From Apostichopus japonicus (lineage: Eukaryota > Echinodermata > Holothuroidea > Aspidochirotida > Stichopodidae): a DNA stretch of 64,000 bases. A model generated the notes under the pieces. The model was not told where the DNA came from. It made no database searches and saw only the letters and a program-made list of their open reading frames with translations. The position numbers and the translations under genes were made by a program. Numbering within the stretch: the stretch's first letter is position 1; every line of letters starts with the position of its first letter. The DNA lies in NCBI RefSeq assembly GCF_037975245.1, contig NC_092564.1:27884984-27948983 (forward strand), in the 5' to 3' direction. Below, piece by piece: positions 43,001-53,339 of this stretch.

Positions 43001-46000
43001 TTGAGGCATGAAACCCTGAGCTTTATTTAAACGATGATTGCTAAACAATAATAAATTAGTTTGTTGCATAGTACGCCTTATTTTTACAAGCTAAATTTGG
43101 CTCAAATAAAGTGCACCACTTGCAATGCAGGGTAGAAATTTAGATTTGGCTCTGGGGAAAAAAGAAAACTTGGCCAAAAAAGTGTAGGCCTGGGCCTACA
43201 GTGCTACATACTGGCTACGCCCCTGTGTACTAAACATCGGCCAATCCCATGTCTGATTTTAAATTGAGGCATGAAACCCTGAGCTTTATTTAAACGATGA
43301 TTGCTAAATAATAATAAATTAGTTCGTTGCATATTACGCTTTATTTTTACAAGCTAAATTTGGCTCAAATATAGTGCACCACTTGCAATGCAGGGTAGAA
43401 ATTTAGATTTGGCTCTGGGGGCTATTTTGGAAAATGAAAAGTTAAAAACGCCCCCCTTAATGTATTATTAGAACAATGCTGCCCAGTTGGTATGTTCCAT
43501 ATCCAAGAGAGATCACATTACTCCAACACTTAAAGAACTCCACTGGCTGCCAATAAGGGAAAGGATTCAGTTTAAACTCTGTCTTTTTGTCTTTAAATCC
43601 ATGAACAATACTGCACCTGTTTATTTATCCAATCTACTGTCACCATATACTCCTCAAAGAACTCTCCGCTCTACTCATGACATAACCCGCTTGAATGTTC
43701 CTAGAACGAACAAGGTCTTGGGTCAGAAATCGTTCAGTGTAGCCGGTCCACAGTCATGGAACAATCTCCCTCGTACTATAAGAGAAACTGACAATATCTC
43801 TCAATTTCGTAGTAATCTTAAGACTCACCTATTTCCATGCTAATTTGTGTCTGTGTCACAAGCGCTATGATCTAGATCCGTGGTTTTCAACCTTGGGCTC
43901 GCGGGCCCATTTGGGCCCGCGAAGCCGATTTTGTGGGCTGGCGAGCATTGCCCCAGTAATGATTAAAAATTGTGGCATTTTTGGGGGCTGGTGGCGAAGG
44001 CACATGATGATGTTTCTTAGGAAGCCTCTTCGATGAAACCTTGTACAACACGTAAAATTTACTCAACCCTAACCCTATAAGACTAGTATAAGAGAATACC
44101 ATTGAGGGTTGCAAGAAATCTTTGAGATAGGCTCTAATTGGGCAGTACCTGTCATCTGATCACGGAGGAACATACATAGCTCTGATTGAGTCCCCGGGTC
44201 ACTTGTGTCAAGAATACACTAATAAACGCTGTGAAATTGATTTTATGAAGTTGATAACTTTGCAGGGTAGGGTATGGGCTCGCGAGGACGGCTCGGAAGA
44301 CGAATTGGGCTTGTGATCGAAAAAAGGTTGAAAACCAAGGATCTAGATGGAATAGCTACGGAAGCGTAGAAGAGACATTGCATTGACGAGTTACCAACTT
44401 GACAAAACGACAATTATCTGCAAATTGATGAGTTGACGAGATGGTAACGTGACAAAATTCCGAAAATTGACATTTTGACGAGATAACGGATCTCGTCAAT
44501 GCATCAATTTTCTGCAAATTGACGAGTTACACACTTACTACCATCTCAACAAAATGACAAAATTCAGAAAATTGACGTTTTGACAAGATAACGGATCTCG
44601 TCAATGCAACAATTTTCTGAATTTTGTCATCTTGTCAAGATGGTAGTAAGTGTGCAACTCTTCAATTTGCAAAGGCTTAAGGGGGCGCTTTTCCAAAGTT
44701 CAATATGCCGTTTACGGAAAAGGTTGTAAGTATTTATCAGGATCAAGTAAGCACATTAACCCTCTTCCTAGATAGCTGCGACCGTATAGCAAATTCATTG
44801 AAAGTTTTAATTGCCAAAATTTGCGATCGTTTAGCAAATAACGTCGATCCACCAAATATATGATGAAAAACTAATAACGCATCAACTGAAATAGAAAACA
44901 CAGGTTTACTTCTACTGAAGGTGCCCTTTCCTTTAATCATGTATTTCTTCGTGTGTGGATAAAATCACCCACCACCAAATACGAAACCATTATACCGCTG
45001 AAAAGTAATCAAAGTTAAAACCTTCAATCCATCGCCACAGCAACGGTGTACGTAAAATACAATATTCCCTCTCTAAGACATAGCACATACCTTCCAAACA
45101 ACTGCCGATTTCCAGCAATTTTTTTTTTTTTGCTAACAGATGGTTAGGCTACATTTCCCATTGACTTAGTGTGGTTGTTAGGCTAACATGTGGTCGAAGG
45201 TTGCAGTATTTCATGGATATTTTAGTTGTAGCTAACTGCGTCACAATTTCAGTGAATAAAGAGATGCTTAGGCTAGATTTCCTGTTGACTACGTGTTGTG
45301 CTTGACTACCTTGCGCGCGACGAAAGCAGCAAGGAAAGTATGTAAACAAAGTTACGGAAAGTACTGTTATTATTATTTTTCGCAAACCGATGGTTAGGCT
45401 ACATTTCCCATTGACTTAGTGTGGTTGTTAGGCTAACATGTTGTCAAAGATTGCATTTTTTCTTGGATATTTTTATTTTTTATTTGCGACACAACTTGAG
45501 CGAATAATCAGATGGCTAGGTTAGAGTTCCATGTTGACTTAGTTTGAAGTTAGGCTGCCATGTGGTCGGATATTTTTGGGGATTTGAGGTTATTGTCGCT
45601 GGTACTGAAATTGCTTAGTGGAAGCCGTAATTTGCCACGGGAAGTTCCTGGGGATTGCACGACCCTCCCGCACTGCTTCAAATTTGATCAAATGTGATGC
45701 GGGATTGTGAGAACTGTTTGTGCGATTCGCGCTGCTACTGCAAAACCTAGCTAAAGCAAAAAGCTTGTCACAATTAAATTTACACAGACACCTGATATTA
45801 CGAAGGCGATTTTCTTATATTTCTTTTTCGTCCTCGCAATTGTGCTTTGGGAGGGCTTTTTTAAACACTTGCTAGGGCGAATCGCCCGTCGCCCCCGCTT
45901 ATTTCTGACCCTGTTGCAATGTAATGTAAGGTAGGCTATACAGATATTATATTTAGTACACTGAGAGTGGTATTGCGAACCATCGTAGTGTCGGCAATGC

Positions 46001-49000
46001 ATCAGTGCACGTGCATGTTAGGTTTTATGATTTAGCTTTACAACAATCGAGCTAAATCTACGTGACTGTATAGAAAAACAGCGCTACGGTAAAGTTAACG
46101 ATTGTTAATTTAACATTTCTGACGATAAATTGGAAACAATTTACATTAATAATTTCTTCACTTCAAGTTGAAGTTGTGAACACCATGGCTTTTGAAACGA
46201 TATTTTTTTTCTATGCACACTGTATAAAATTCAGGAAAAAATGAAACCCTCTTTTTTTTTTCTCTCTCTCTGATCGCCAGTCGTCAAATCGGCAAGCCAT
46301 TGCGTCAAAATCGCGTCATAGCGGCTTAGCGGAAACACTGGTTGTGTCTAATGTCTTCAATCTTGGACAGCCTCACTCCCGCGTTCCATATCGGATTGGG
46401 AACAATCACAGAAGGCCATACACAGTTGGTGTTCTACAAGTGATTTTGTTCTTAAATAATCTCCCTTCTTTCTGCTCACCCCCATCCCTCCATCTGTACA
46501 ACCATTATAATGAAACAGTAATGTTATCAAGACCAACTCTTCTAAATGAACACCCCCCATTCCCCCACACACAAAAAGGACAAAACAAAATGAGACAGAC
46601 ACTGGGCATGACCCCCTCATCCCCCCACCCCACCCCAATCCCAGGAAGAAAAATTGCTTTGTCTTCATAATAGTATTCCATTGAGCAACAGTAAATGGCG
46701 GTACTTTCCATATTGGAACTAAATCAATTTACCTCACTGGGACATTCAGTCATCTTGTGTGTTCATTTAGAATATGAGAACAGTTTGGAAAGTAAAGACC
46801 TCACGGTCAGTACTTTTTGAAAACTTCTAGCAATTTAAGCATGCCAAAATTTAGGGCCAATACAGACTACCTTTACATACTGTACTCCAATGTCAATAAA
46901 AGCAATTTGACAAACATTCAAGTTGAAATTTATAGTGTTAGTTTTATAGTTTAAGCTGTGGATCACTTCCCACTTGAATTTGATGAACTATCATACATAA
47001 TATCCTAAGCAGGCATTTACATATTATTTTTTACATCTTACCAATGGTATCAATGATGAACCTCACTTGAAAGTCTTTGCACATCACACTTTGATTGCGC
47101 ATGATGGAGGCAGTCCTGGTGTAGGGTGATCCTTTTATGAAACTACATAAAAAAAGAGAGAGACAACATCACAAAACATTTAAAAACATAAAAACAATAC
47201 ACATGCAATGACATTGAAAGCAGCAAGTTAAAGGCAGAAGCAAAACTGGATGATATCCCATAAGTCGCTGCTTAAGAAATAATTACTACTGTTTAATCTA
47301 ATAATAGGTAGAAAGTTAGCAGAAAGAATTCTTTAATATGGTTTGTTTGATTTTTTTTCCATTTGTATCAGAGACATGTTGCTCTTAAAATGAATATTTG
47401 TTTAAAACAAATCCAAGTGGCAAGGTATGATCCAGAGTAGTTAAGACTCACAGCAACTTTTGATTATTTATAGCTTTCACACCAAAGATAGCCACTATAA
47501 GTACCAGCCATAAATAGTGATTATCTAATGGCAGATGATATTTCCTTTTGCACAAGTGTAGAATCCAAATTCATTTATAATCAAATGAGTTTTTTGTTAA
47601 ACGATAAAAAACAGGTTGGAGTGGAAATTTACCCTTATAAAATGGGAGTTTTCATTTGCATTCAGTAATTTATTTTGAGGTTAATAGTAAGGGGCTGGTT
47701 TAGAAAATATCATGGTCCATGGTAGCAGTGTAGGACTTTCACGGTCATCCGGTCGTCCGAGACGACTAGAAATTACGTCGGACTACCAAATCTTTCAAAA
47801 TGTTGTGTGCTTGGTAGTCCTCCAGACGACCAAAAAAAAATGAAGGCTTTGAAGAATTATTGAGCCTAATTATATTTCATTAAAAACGAAAGTCAATTTA
47901 ATTAAATAGTTTCTGAATAACACCCAAACCATACATAAATTATTTAAAAACATGCGCGAAATATTAACTTTACAACATCGTTAGCAAAAATCTATTCACT
48001 AATACAGTCGCCTAACGTTAGTTTCTAATGATGTACCCAGAAAACAAATGAGACTTGTGGCTAAATGTCAGTGCAATGCATTTGGTACGGTGTTGTAACA
48101 ACAGTCGATCAGACACTGACAGTCTATAGGCCGAGTGAAAATGCATTGCTGGACAATGGGGGAAATCTAGCCTATACTGCTGAATTTGTGACGCAGTTAT
48201 AAGATATCCATGGAATACTTTCAGTATTGCTGTTATCTTCGACCACATGGTTGCCTAACAGCACACTAAGTCAATTGGGGGAAATCGAGCCTATACCGCT
48301 GAATTTGTGACGCAGTTATAAGGTATCCATGGAATACAGTAATGTTATTAGCGGGGAAAAAATGCGTCCCGGGGACGCAAGCCCCCGAAAAAGTTTGCTT
48401 CCCGTAAAAAAAAGTTTGCGTACCGATCGAACACCAATTACGTTTATTGTAATTTGTATGACTTACTGTACTAATACTAGTGTAGTATCACTGCCTATAC
48501 TTAATGAATGTTATATACAATATTATAGGGCAGATGGCTTAGTGTCTTACATAACTTCGGTGTTTGACAGGGGCGGCCCGCCCCACCACTCCTTTCGCCC
48601 ACCCTGCCGTTTGAAACAATTTTTACCCCAGCCCCTCCTTCATCAGCCCTCATCCTTCCTACTCGCAACTCCGTGGTCAATTGGACCGCGAAAAAGTTTG
48701 CAACAGAAACTACTGTGATATGAATTATGCACATTTCACATTAGCAACTCTTATTGCAGAGAAAAGAAACATACTGTGAGATAAATATCCTTTCAGGATC
48801 AGATATGTAAGCTTCCCACAAGATTCATAGGTTGTCTCAACTCATAACATTTTCTGATCAAAACAATGATTAAATATTACGTGATAGTCTCAGAAACAAT
48901 TCAAATGCATCTTCGTACCACCAGTGATTGTTGTCAAAATGTACGTAACAAATATGAGACAAGGCCTAACGTATGATATTTGAGTGCACACCTATGAGAG

Positions 49001-52000
49001 CCTTTACCACAAACTTCGTTATCTCTACACAGGGGAAAGTAAACGTTGCAAGTAATTGTTGTTAAACAACCTACTTCGTGTTCATAGAGCACTAAACATG
49101 CAAGAATAGTTGCAGACAATCGGTAGGGACTATTAGCCAATCAAATCACGGGAATCTTGGTAAAGCTTCATTGTCTATTTTTAGCATGAAAATCTCTGAA
49201 ATGAAGTTTTGGTAACCCTGTACCTTGCGGTTGATTGTTATGATATATTTATTTTCAAACAAATTCAATGATCTTTAGGAGTAGAACTTTTGGTTCTTGT
49301 CAGAAGAAGAAATAATGAAAGATGTTCATTCAAAAATGTGTTTTGTTATGTTTTCCGTTGACCTAGTTGTGAGTGTGTACTTGGGGTTTGCATTTGAAGG
49401 TTTTGTGTCCCTGGCCAAAACATTGCGTCCCAGACCCAGAATCCTGTGTTGTAACAATTCTGGAATACTTTCGTTATTGCTGTTATCTTAGACCACATGG
49501 TAGCCTAACTCAATGGGAATATCTTGCCTAACCATAGGTTTGCCAATAAAAAAAAAATCACACTGCGTAGTATTTGGGTAATAAATAAGGAACCGGGTAG
49601 TATCGCGTCGGGCGGGTATCCGGATACCCTGTGCAAACACTATTTGAAAACAGTACACAATAACATGGTTATATACTAAACTAATAAAGCTTTGGTTGAC
49701 ACAATCAGATTGAGCACCAAAATGTTTTGTTTTGTATTATTTGTGTTCATTTTCAATTTTGGTGGAAAATTTGGAAGGACTACCAAGTTTTTTGCAGGAC
49801 TACCAAATATTTGAAAAACCTTGAAACTGGTAGTCCTTCGGACAACCTTCTCAAATTCCTGAAAATCCAACACTGGGTAGCCCCCTACTTTAAAGGTACA
49901 GAAATATTGCAGCACTCTATCAGTATCTGTTGGCCAACAGCCAGCTGTATGTTAAAAGTAAGGTTTTGCAGAGCACTTTTGCAGAACTTTGCATAAAATT
50001 AACTTGTGAGTTTTGTTGAATGCAACAAAGACATCATGGTTAAATTTGTCAAATGTAGAGATAATTGTTTATAGACCTAACTTGATCAGTACCTCAAGAC
50101 AAAATTGGGATCTCTAGAGTGACTCACCATGAACCAACTGGAATATCCACTCAACAATTAGCTTTGAATATACAAACATTTTTTGTACAGTAAATGTGTG
50201 AAGAAATTCTAGTTTCTGTATGGGACTGAAGTTACTGTTACATTTTCTTGAAAGTACCTAACAGTTTGCCCCCTCACCTGTATCTAATGTGTACTTTTAA
50301 AAATTGCCAGATGCAGTTATGAATATTCATATATTAGGATTAACTCTCAGATATTAGTGACAAAATGTCATGTTTAGCAAATTTAGAGTGGAATATCATA
50401 TGTTCAGACAGGTACTATATATTGCTGAGAAGTGATGAAGGTCAAATGTGGGTCATCAACATGCATAAACTTGATGTGATTTAAGTAACAATGAAGTTTT
50501 AATTTCATTGTTTAGATATAAAAAGATGTAAATAAGGACAATGTTCCACATGAACAATTTACTTCAATGGCAAAGGCCTTGGCAACTCATGAACATATTC
50601 CATCAATGCCAACAAGCAATCAGGTGATGAGCTGAGACTTGTAAACACATCAGCAACTTGAAGGAATTAAACCAATGCTCCCCTCTAAGGTCACTACTCT
50701 CAGCTAATTCATCAGAGTCATCCAGGCACCTGATAGACAACAGCAATAGGACAAACCAAACTTTTCAAACCTACTTTTCTAATATCAAATATCACCTGTA
50801 CTCATGTACACATTCCATCAATGACAAGGACCATGTGTCGAGCTGAGACTTGCAATCTCATCCAAAAAGAAGGATAATTAATCATATAAGTAAGATATTT
50901 TGTAACATTTTAGTTCAACAACATTTTTTATATTTTTAAGATGTAATGGCTGAATTGTATGCATCTATGATGGTATTTCTTTGCTCTACCATGTGTTGAA
51001 ATTTAGACACACCAAGGTTGAGCAGGAGCCAGTAGGAGTCAGCCTAGCTAGAAGTTAACCTTAGACAAAACAAAAATAATAATTTGCATGCAGAGAGGAA
51101 AAATGTTCTCTTTCAGTCAGTTTGGTTACTAAAATATAATGGAATATATGCATTCGTACTGTCCAACAAACATGTCATTTTGGGGTTCAATTTTTTTCAA
51201 TTTCATTTTGAATTCATCAATCTTTTTCTTCATTAGGATCACAACAGGAAAATGAGCATTTTATCCACTTTTGTAATCTTTGTATGGACACTTGCCTAGT
51301 GGCCCTGGGCATGCTGGGTGAGACCTGCCCCAGCTGACAGCCCTTTCAGCTGCCCTACTAAATTGGGAGGGTCATAAGGAGAGGAGAATCGTTTTCAACA
51401 AGGAAAACTAGCTAGACTAAATGTCAATATGGTACTATCCATGATTAGACTCTTGCTGGTAATTGTTAAGGAATAATTCATGTTTATAGATTTTGTGTAG
51501 TTTTATGAATGAAAGTTATTTGGATCACCTCATGACGGCATCAGCAGTGGGTTTGGAAAGTGGGGTGGCCATATTTGAATCTTCTCACTTGACAAGAACA
51601 TCAGTGGCGCACAAAGCATGATATTTTCTTTGGATCACACAAATAGCTGCAAAGAGCCTTGATGTCTGAAAAGGGGGCGGGGTCTGAGAGGAGGGGTGTC
51701 CATAGCTTATTTCCCAGATTTAGCCATGTGTTTGGCTCTGAAATTATGGTATCTGCATAAAGTGAATCAGAGAAACAAAACTGAAGGTTTTGGGGAAAAG
51801 TGCAATGGTCCACCCTTTCTTACCTTCCCTCCTCCCTCCCATGTTATCCAATCCAGCCCCCCCCCCTCCCTATCATACCTTCTCATGTTATAGATGTTTA
51901 GTGGGACAAGTAAAAGGCACATACTGAGATACCAATAGATTAGCACTAAAAATTGGAAATGCAAACTAACATGGCCAAAGCTATTTGTTATAGGCCTCAG

Positions 52001-52311
52001 TAAACCAAGCCCAATCACTAATACTCATGAGTTGTGCACCAAAACAATAGGGATCACCAACTTCCCAACTTATTAACCAAGTATGGTATCACTCTAGTAT
52101 GCATTTTGTAGAGATATTTTGTTCACAAGCTCATTGTCACATATACACCCAGACACCAACTTGATTGCATAAGTTTTAGTTGCCTCCAGTATGGGAAGTA
52201 ATTAACAAGGAGCCAAAAAATTGTTTCAAGACAATACAACTCACTGATGTATGGTGTTGTCTCCTTCTTCAGCATCATAACTACTGTGTTTATATCTTCG
52301 GCATCAATCAT
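39926..52311 (-). CDS. SET-domain lysine methyltransferase-like gene (KMT5A/SETD8-like), six coding exons; introns included
   Basis: Minus-strand exons in transcript order: 52316-52245 (ATG at 52311-52309), 47131-47042, 46433-46377, 41971-41909, 40635-40443, 40000-39926. Junctions are GT-AG and their phases agree. Together they would encode about 181 residues. The C-terminal half is clearly SET: YENG.IIECIDATDTA, MVNDEIGREAN, LFALKDMKHGQELRYDYG, which correspond to the substrate/SAM-binding N-H-like and Y-D-Y-G elements of KMT5A-type SET domains. The usual NH(S) motif reads ND, as in many invertebrate KMT5A-like proteins. The first half is not recognisable. Exon 41971-41909 is one base short, so this copy is frameshifted unless the base is an assembly error. 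The family methylates lysine (KMT5A: H4K20); activity of this copy is uncertain. Confidence 0.65.
40443..40635 (-). CDS. SET gene, main SET-domain exon
   Basis: 193 bp; acceptor ttgccctcag, donor gtaaga. It encodes IDATDTACVAKMVNDEIGRE, LEGRVCLCLFALKDMKHGQE and LRYDYGQTDLLWRKK. This matches the post-core part of KMT5A-like SET domains, which carry IDAT near the start, then a G(R/K)L.N(H/D) block, then LFA..DI..GEE..YDYG..., often ending PWR(K). The single T at the exon start completes the Cys codon split with the preceding exon (TG|T). Confidence 0.85.
41909..41971 (-). CDS. SET gene exon with one-base deletion
   Basis: 63 bp on the minus strand with donor gtaagt. The last 11 codons (VVYENGRIIE plus split Cys) are in frame with the SET exon. 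The paralogous exon at 63780-63843 is 64 bp and reads RTKEAGNTAMYLYENGGIIE in one open frame. Where that copy has TACTTG, this one has TAGTG, so the upstream frame here meets TAG. The acceptor (cattaag, before 41971) is weak and inferred from the phase match to exon 46433-46377. Confidence 0.6.
42318..42962. mobile_element. Nested TIR element (caggggcgtagccag ends)
   Basis: caggggcgtagccag at the left and ctggctatgcccctg at the right form 15-bp inverted repeats with one mismatch, a common hAT-type end in animal genomes. A target duplication is not readable, probably because the right end was later duplicated in tandem. Confidence 0.6.
42901..43427 (+). repeat. 263 bp tandem duplication (two copies)
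   Basis: Copies begin at 42901 and 43164 with gaaaacttggccaaaaaagt. Both contain the ctggcta.gcccctgtgta right end of the nested element and then tactaaacatcggccaat. The copies differ at about ten sites, so the event is not very recent. Confidence 0.85.
43460..43870 (+). mobile_element. L2/CR1-group LINE fragment, 3' end of reverse-transcriptase ORF
   Basis: The open frame up to TAA 43841-43843 encodes NNAAQLVCSISKRDHITPTL, KELHWLPIRERIQFKLCLF, then a SFSVAGPQSWNNLP block and SNLKTHLF. This is the characteristic C-terminal end of L2/CR1-type non-LTR retrotransposon ORF2 proteins, after the polymerase domain. It is 5'-truncated, as LINE insertions usually are, and otherwise nearly intact over 120 codons. 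The tail continues through acaagcgctatgatctag. Confidence 0.85.
43878..44340. mobile_element. hAT (Charlie-like) MITE, 463 bp, perfect 8-bp TSD
   Basis: The ends ccgtggttttcaacctt and aaggttgaaaaccaagg are 17-bp inverted repeats with one mismatch, close to the known CAGTGGTT.TCAA ends of Charlie-type hATs. The flanks are identical atctagat (43870-43877 and 44341-44348). It inserted into the 3' tail of the LINE fragment, so it is younger than that fragment. Confidence 0.9.
44350..44690. repeat. Snap-back repeat built of ttgacgag-type words
   Basis: About 44508-44590 is complementary to 44590-44672: gcaaattgacgagttac.cac and gtagtaagtgtgcaactc lie at the outer ends, and the turn is near 44590. 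Upstream, 44385-44500 carries a related degenerate copy. It could fold into a long hairpin. The family is unknown. Confidence 0.7.
45120..45610 (-). mobile_element. Reverse fragment of the 37.8 kb hAT family (internal repeats)
   Basis: Two copies about 248 bp apart (near 45140 and 45388) of gatggttaggctacatttcc, each followed by cattgacttagtgtggttg, are the complement of the internal units of the 37763-38953 element. No terminal repeat is seen at either edge. Confidence 0.7.
46377..46433 (-). CDS. SET gene, candidate 57 bp exon
   Basis: On the minus strand, acceptor cacttgtag and donor gtgagg bound a phase 1-1 exon encoding HQLCMAFCDCSQSDMERG. It is supported by phase agreement with both neighbouring exons and by its position exactly beside the hAT insertion. 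The sequence itself is not diagnostic. Confidence 0.5.
47042..47131 (-). CDS. SET gene, candidate 90 bp exon
   Basis: On the minus strand, acceptor ttcataaaag and donor gtaaga bound a phase 1-1 exon encoding SPYTRTASIMRNQSVMCKDF and QVRFIIDTI. Codon content is protein-like and the splice phases match 52245 upstream and 46433 downstream. I recognise no domain; it may be the divergent N-terminal part of the SET fold. Confidence 0.6.
47726..49875. mobile_element. hAT-like composite element, 2150 bp, 5-bp flanking repeat
   Basis: The left end cagtgtaggactttcacgg and right end cctgaaaatccaacactg are imperfect inverted repeats. Both subterminal regions carry ggactacca/tggtagtcc words in mirrored order. 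ggtag flanks both sides (47721-47725, 49876-49880). Inside are pieces of the 37.8 kb family at 48120-48340 and 49430-49642, the latter ending in its terminal gtgcaaacacta. There is no transposase frame. It sits in an intron of the SET gene. Confidence 0.65.
49900..52240 (-). other. SET-gene intron, no further exon called
   Basis: AT-rich. The minus-strand stretch at about 51615-51680 (acceptor ttttcag, then DIKALCSYLCDPKKISC) is coding-like but lacks a convincing donor, so I leave it out. Short pyrimidine-rich and C-rich runs occur at 51815-51875. Confidence 0.5.
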
Positions 52312-52316
52312 TTTGT
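52245..52316 (-). CDS. SET gene, candidate first coding exon
   Basis: On the minus strand, acceptor cttttatatag and donor gtgagt. The ATG at 52311-52309 in context acaaaATGa (A at -3) opens MIDAEDINTVVMMLKKETTPYI and leaves in phase 1, matching the 47131 exon. The two upstream candidate exons cannot be translated through, which fits a non-coding leader and a start here. Confidence 0.55.
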
Positions 52317-53241
52317 CTATATAAAAGAAAAATATGTAATGAAAACCTAGAACAGTAGAAATATCATGGCTTGCTTGCACTACTGATCATTATTTCGCAT
52401 GAAATGATAGTTAGTGTGAACTTTTCATTGTTTACCAACAATTAATCACATAATTAAATTAGTAAGGGATGAGTTTGCATATGATTAACCACAAATAGAA
52501 ATGACTTCCTTGCCAAGTTATTAGTTATGAGTTATTAGCCACAAAAGTTGTTATTAATTAACTTTTACTAAAAAGTGCAAATTGTTCAAATCTGCATTGT
52601 TGATTAAGTAATGATAATAATCATATTTACATGGGTTCAATCCAAATGGAAAAAATAAAATAATGTTATAGCCATACAGGAATTAACATTCTAGTTTAGC
52701 AAATTTAACAAAATGGTAAAATATTCTCCAATATGATAATTTCTCACTGGTACATGTTATAACCTACAGTAATCAACCAAGAAATTTTGGTAAAAAACCA
52801 CAATTATTAAATGTAACAGTCAATGTTATGTTTTTGGACTAATTGGCATTAGAATGGAATGATCCACACAACACAAATACAACTTTATAAAATGTAACAA
52901 AACATTCCCCAAATTATTGGCATGTAGAAATCTTGTATTGGTCCATAAAATTTGTTTTTACATTTTATGTTTGAGTTATAATAAAGTTTTCAAATTTTGA
53001 TAAGGTCAATTTATGTTGTACAGCAGCACATTCCATGCTTGATGAAATTTTACCTACTTTATAGTTGTGTATATATTGAAAACTTAATTCATAATTAATT
53101 TATGGTACGAGTACCAACAATCCAACATAACATGGCATATTGGCTCATTTAACTATATAACCCAAGATTCTATTATAAGACATACACACACATAATCACA
53201 CAAAAACATGTGACTTCACTATGTCTGATCAAACCTCTCAC

Positions 53242-53330
53242 CTCTAATCTAGGATTTTAACTTTCTTGCTGGTCTCTTCGCACAAGTCCCTTGAATGGTG
53301 ATCTTTGAGCTTTGCATAGTGATTATCACA
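53242..53330 (-). other. Candidate 5' leader exon of the SET gene
   Basis: On the minus strand, acceptor ttattttcag and donor gtgaga define an 89 bp exon. In one frame it reads CDNHYAKLKDHHSRDLCEET, but that frame ends in TAG (53246-53244) before the donor and the other frames are also closed. It can only be untranslated leader, a small upstream ORF, or a false exon. Confidence 0.35.
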
Positions 53331-53339
53331 CTGAAAATA

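Larger units (their letters stand above)
42141..46340. mobile_element. Composite hAT-like element (4.2 kb) inserted in a SET-gene intron
   Basis: The ends are cagtgtttcctctaag and cttagcggaaacactg, 16-bp inverted repeats with one mismatch. The flanks are 8-bp duplications attgtgtc (42133-42140) and gttgtgtc (46341-46348), identical in 7 of 8. Removing it would rejoin a short intron of the SET gene between exons 46433-46377 and 41971-41909. The interior is a nest: another TIR element, a 263 bp tandem duplication, a LINE 3' fragment, a hAT MITE, a snap-back repeat, and sequence related to the 37.8 kb hAT family. I see no hAT transposase. Confidence 0.75.

Noticed and set aside
43845-44114. 63- and 75-codon frames in opposite strands
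   Set aside because: They fall inside the hAT MITE and mirror its inverted-repeat structure.
46344-46670. 108- and 103-codon open frames on both strands
   Set aside because: They arise from a C-rich low-complexity tract. Only the small 46377-46433 minus-strand exon within has splice and phase support.
48329-48718. 129-codon open frame
   Set aside because: Lies wholly inside the 47.7-49.9 kb transposon composite, has no domain, and mixes C-rich and AT-rich parts.
51610-51690. Additional SET-gene exon (minus strand, DIKALCSYLCDPKKISC)
   Set aside because: Good acceptor and protein-like sequence, but there is no usable donor and the phase does not fit between the 52.3 and 47.1 kb exons.
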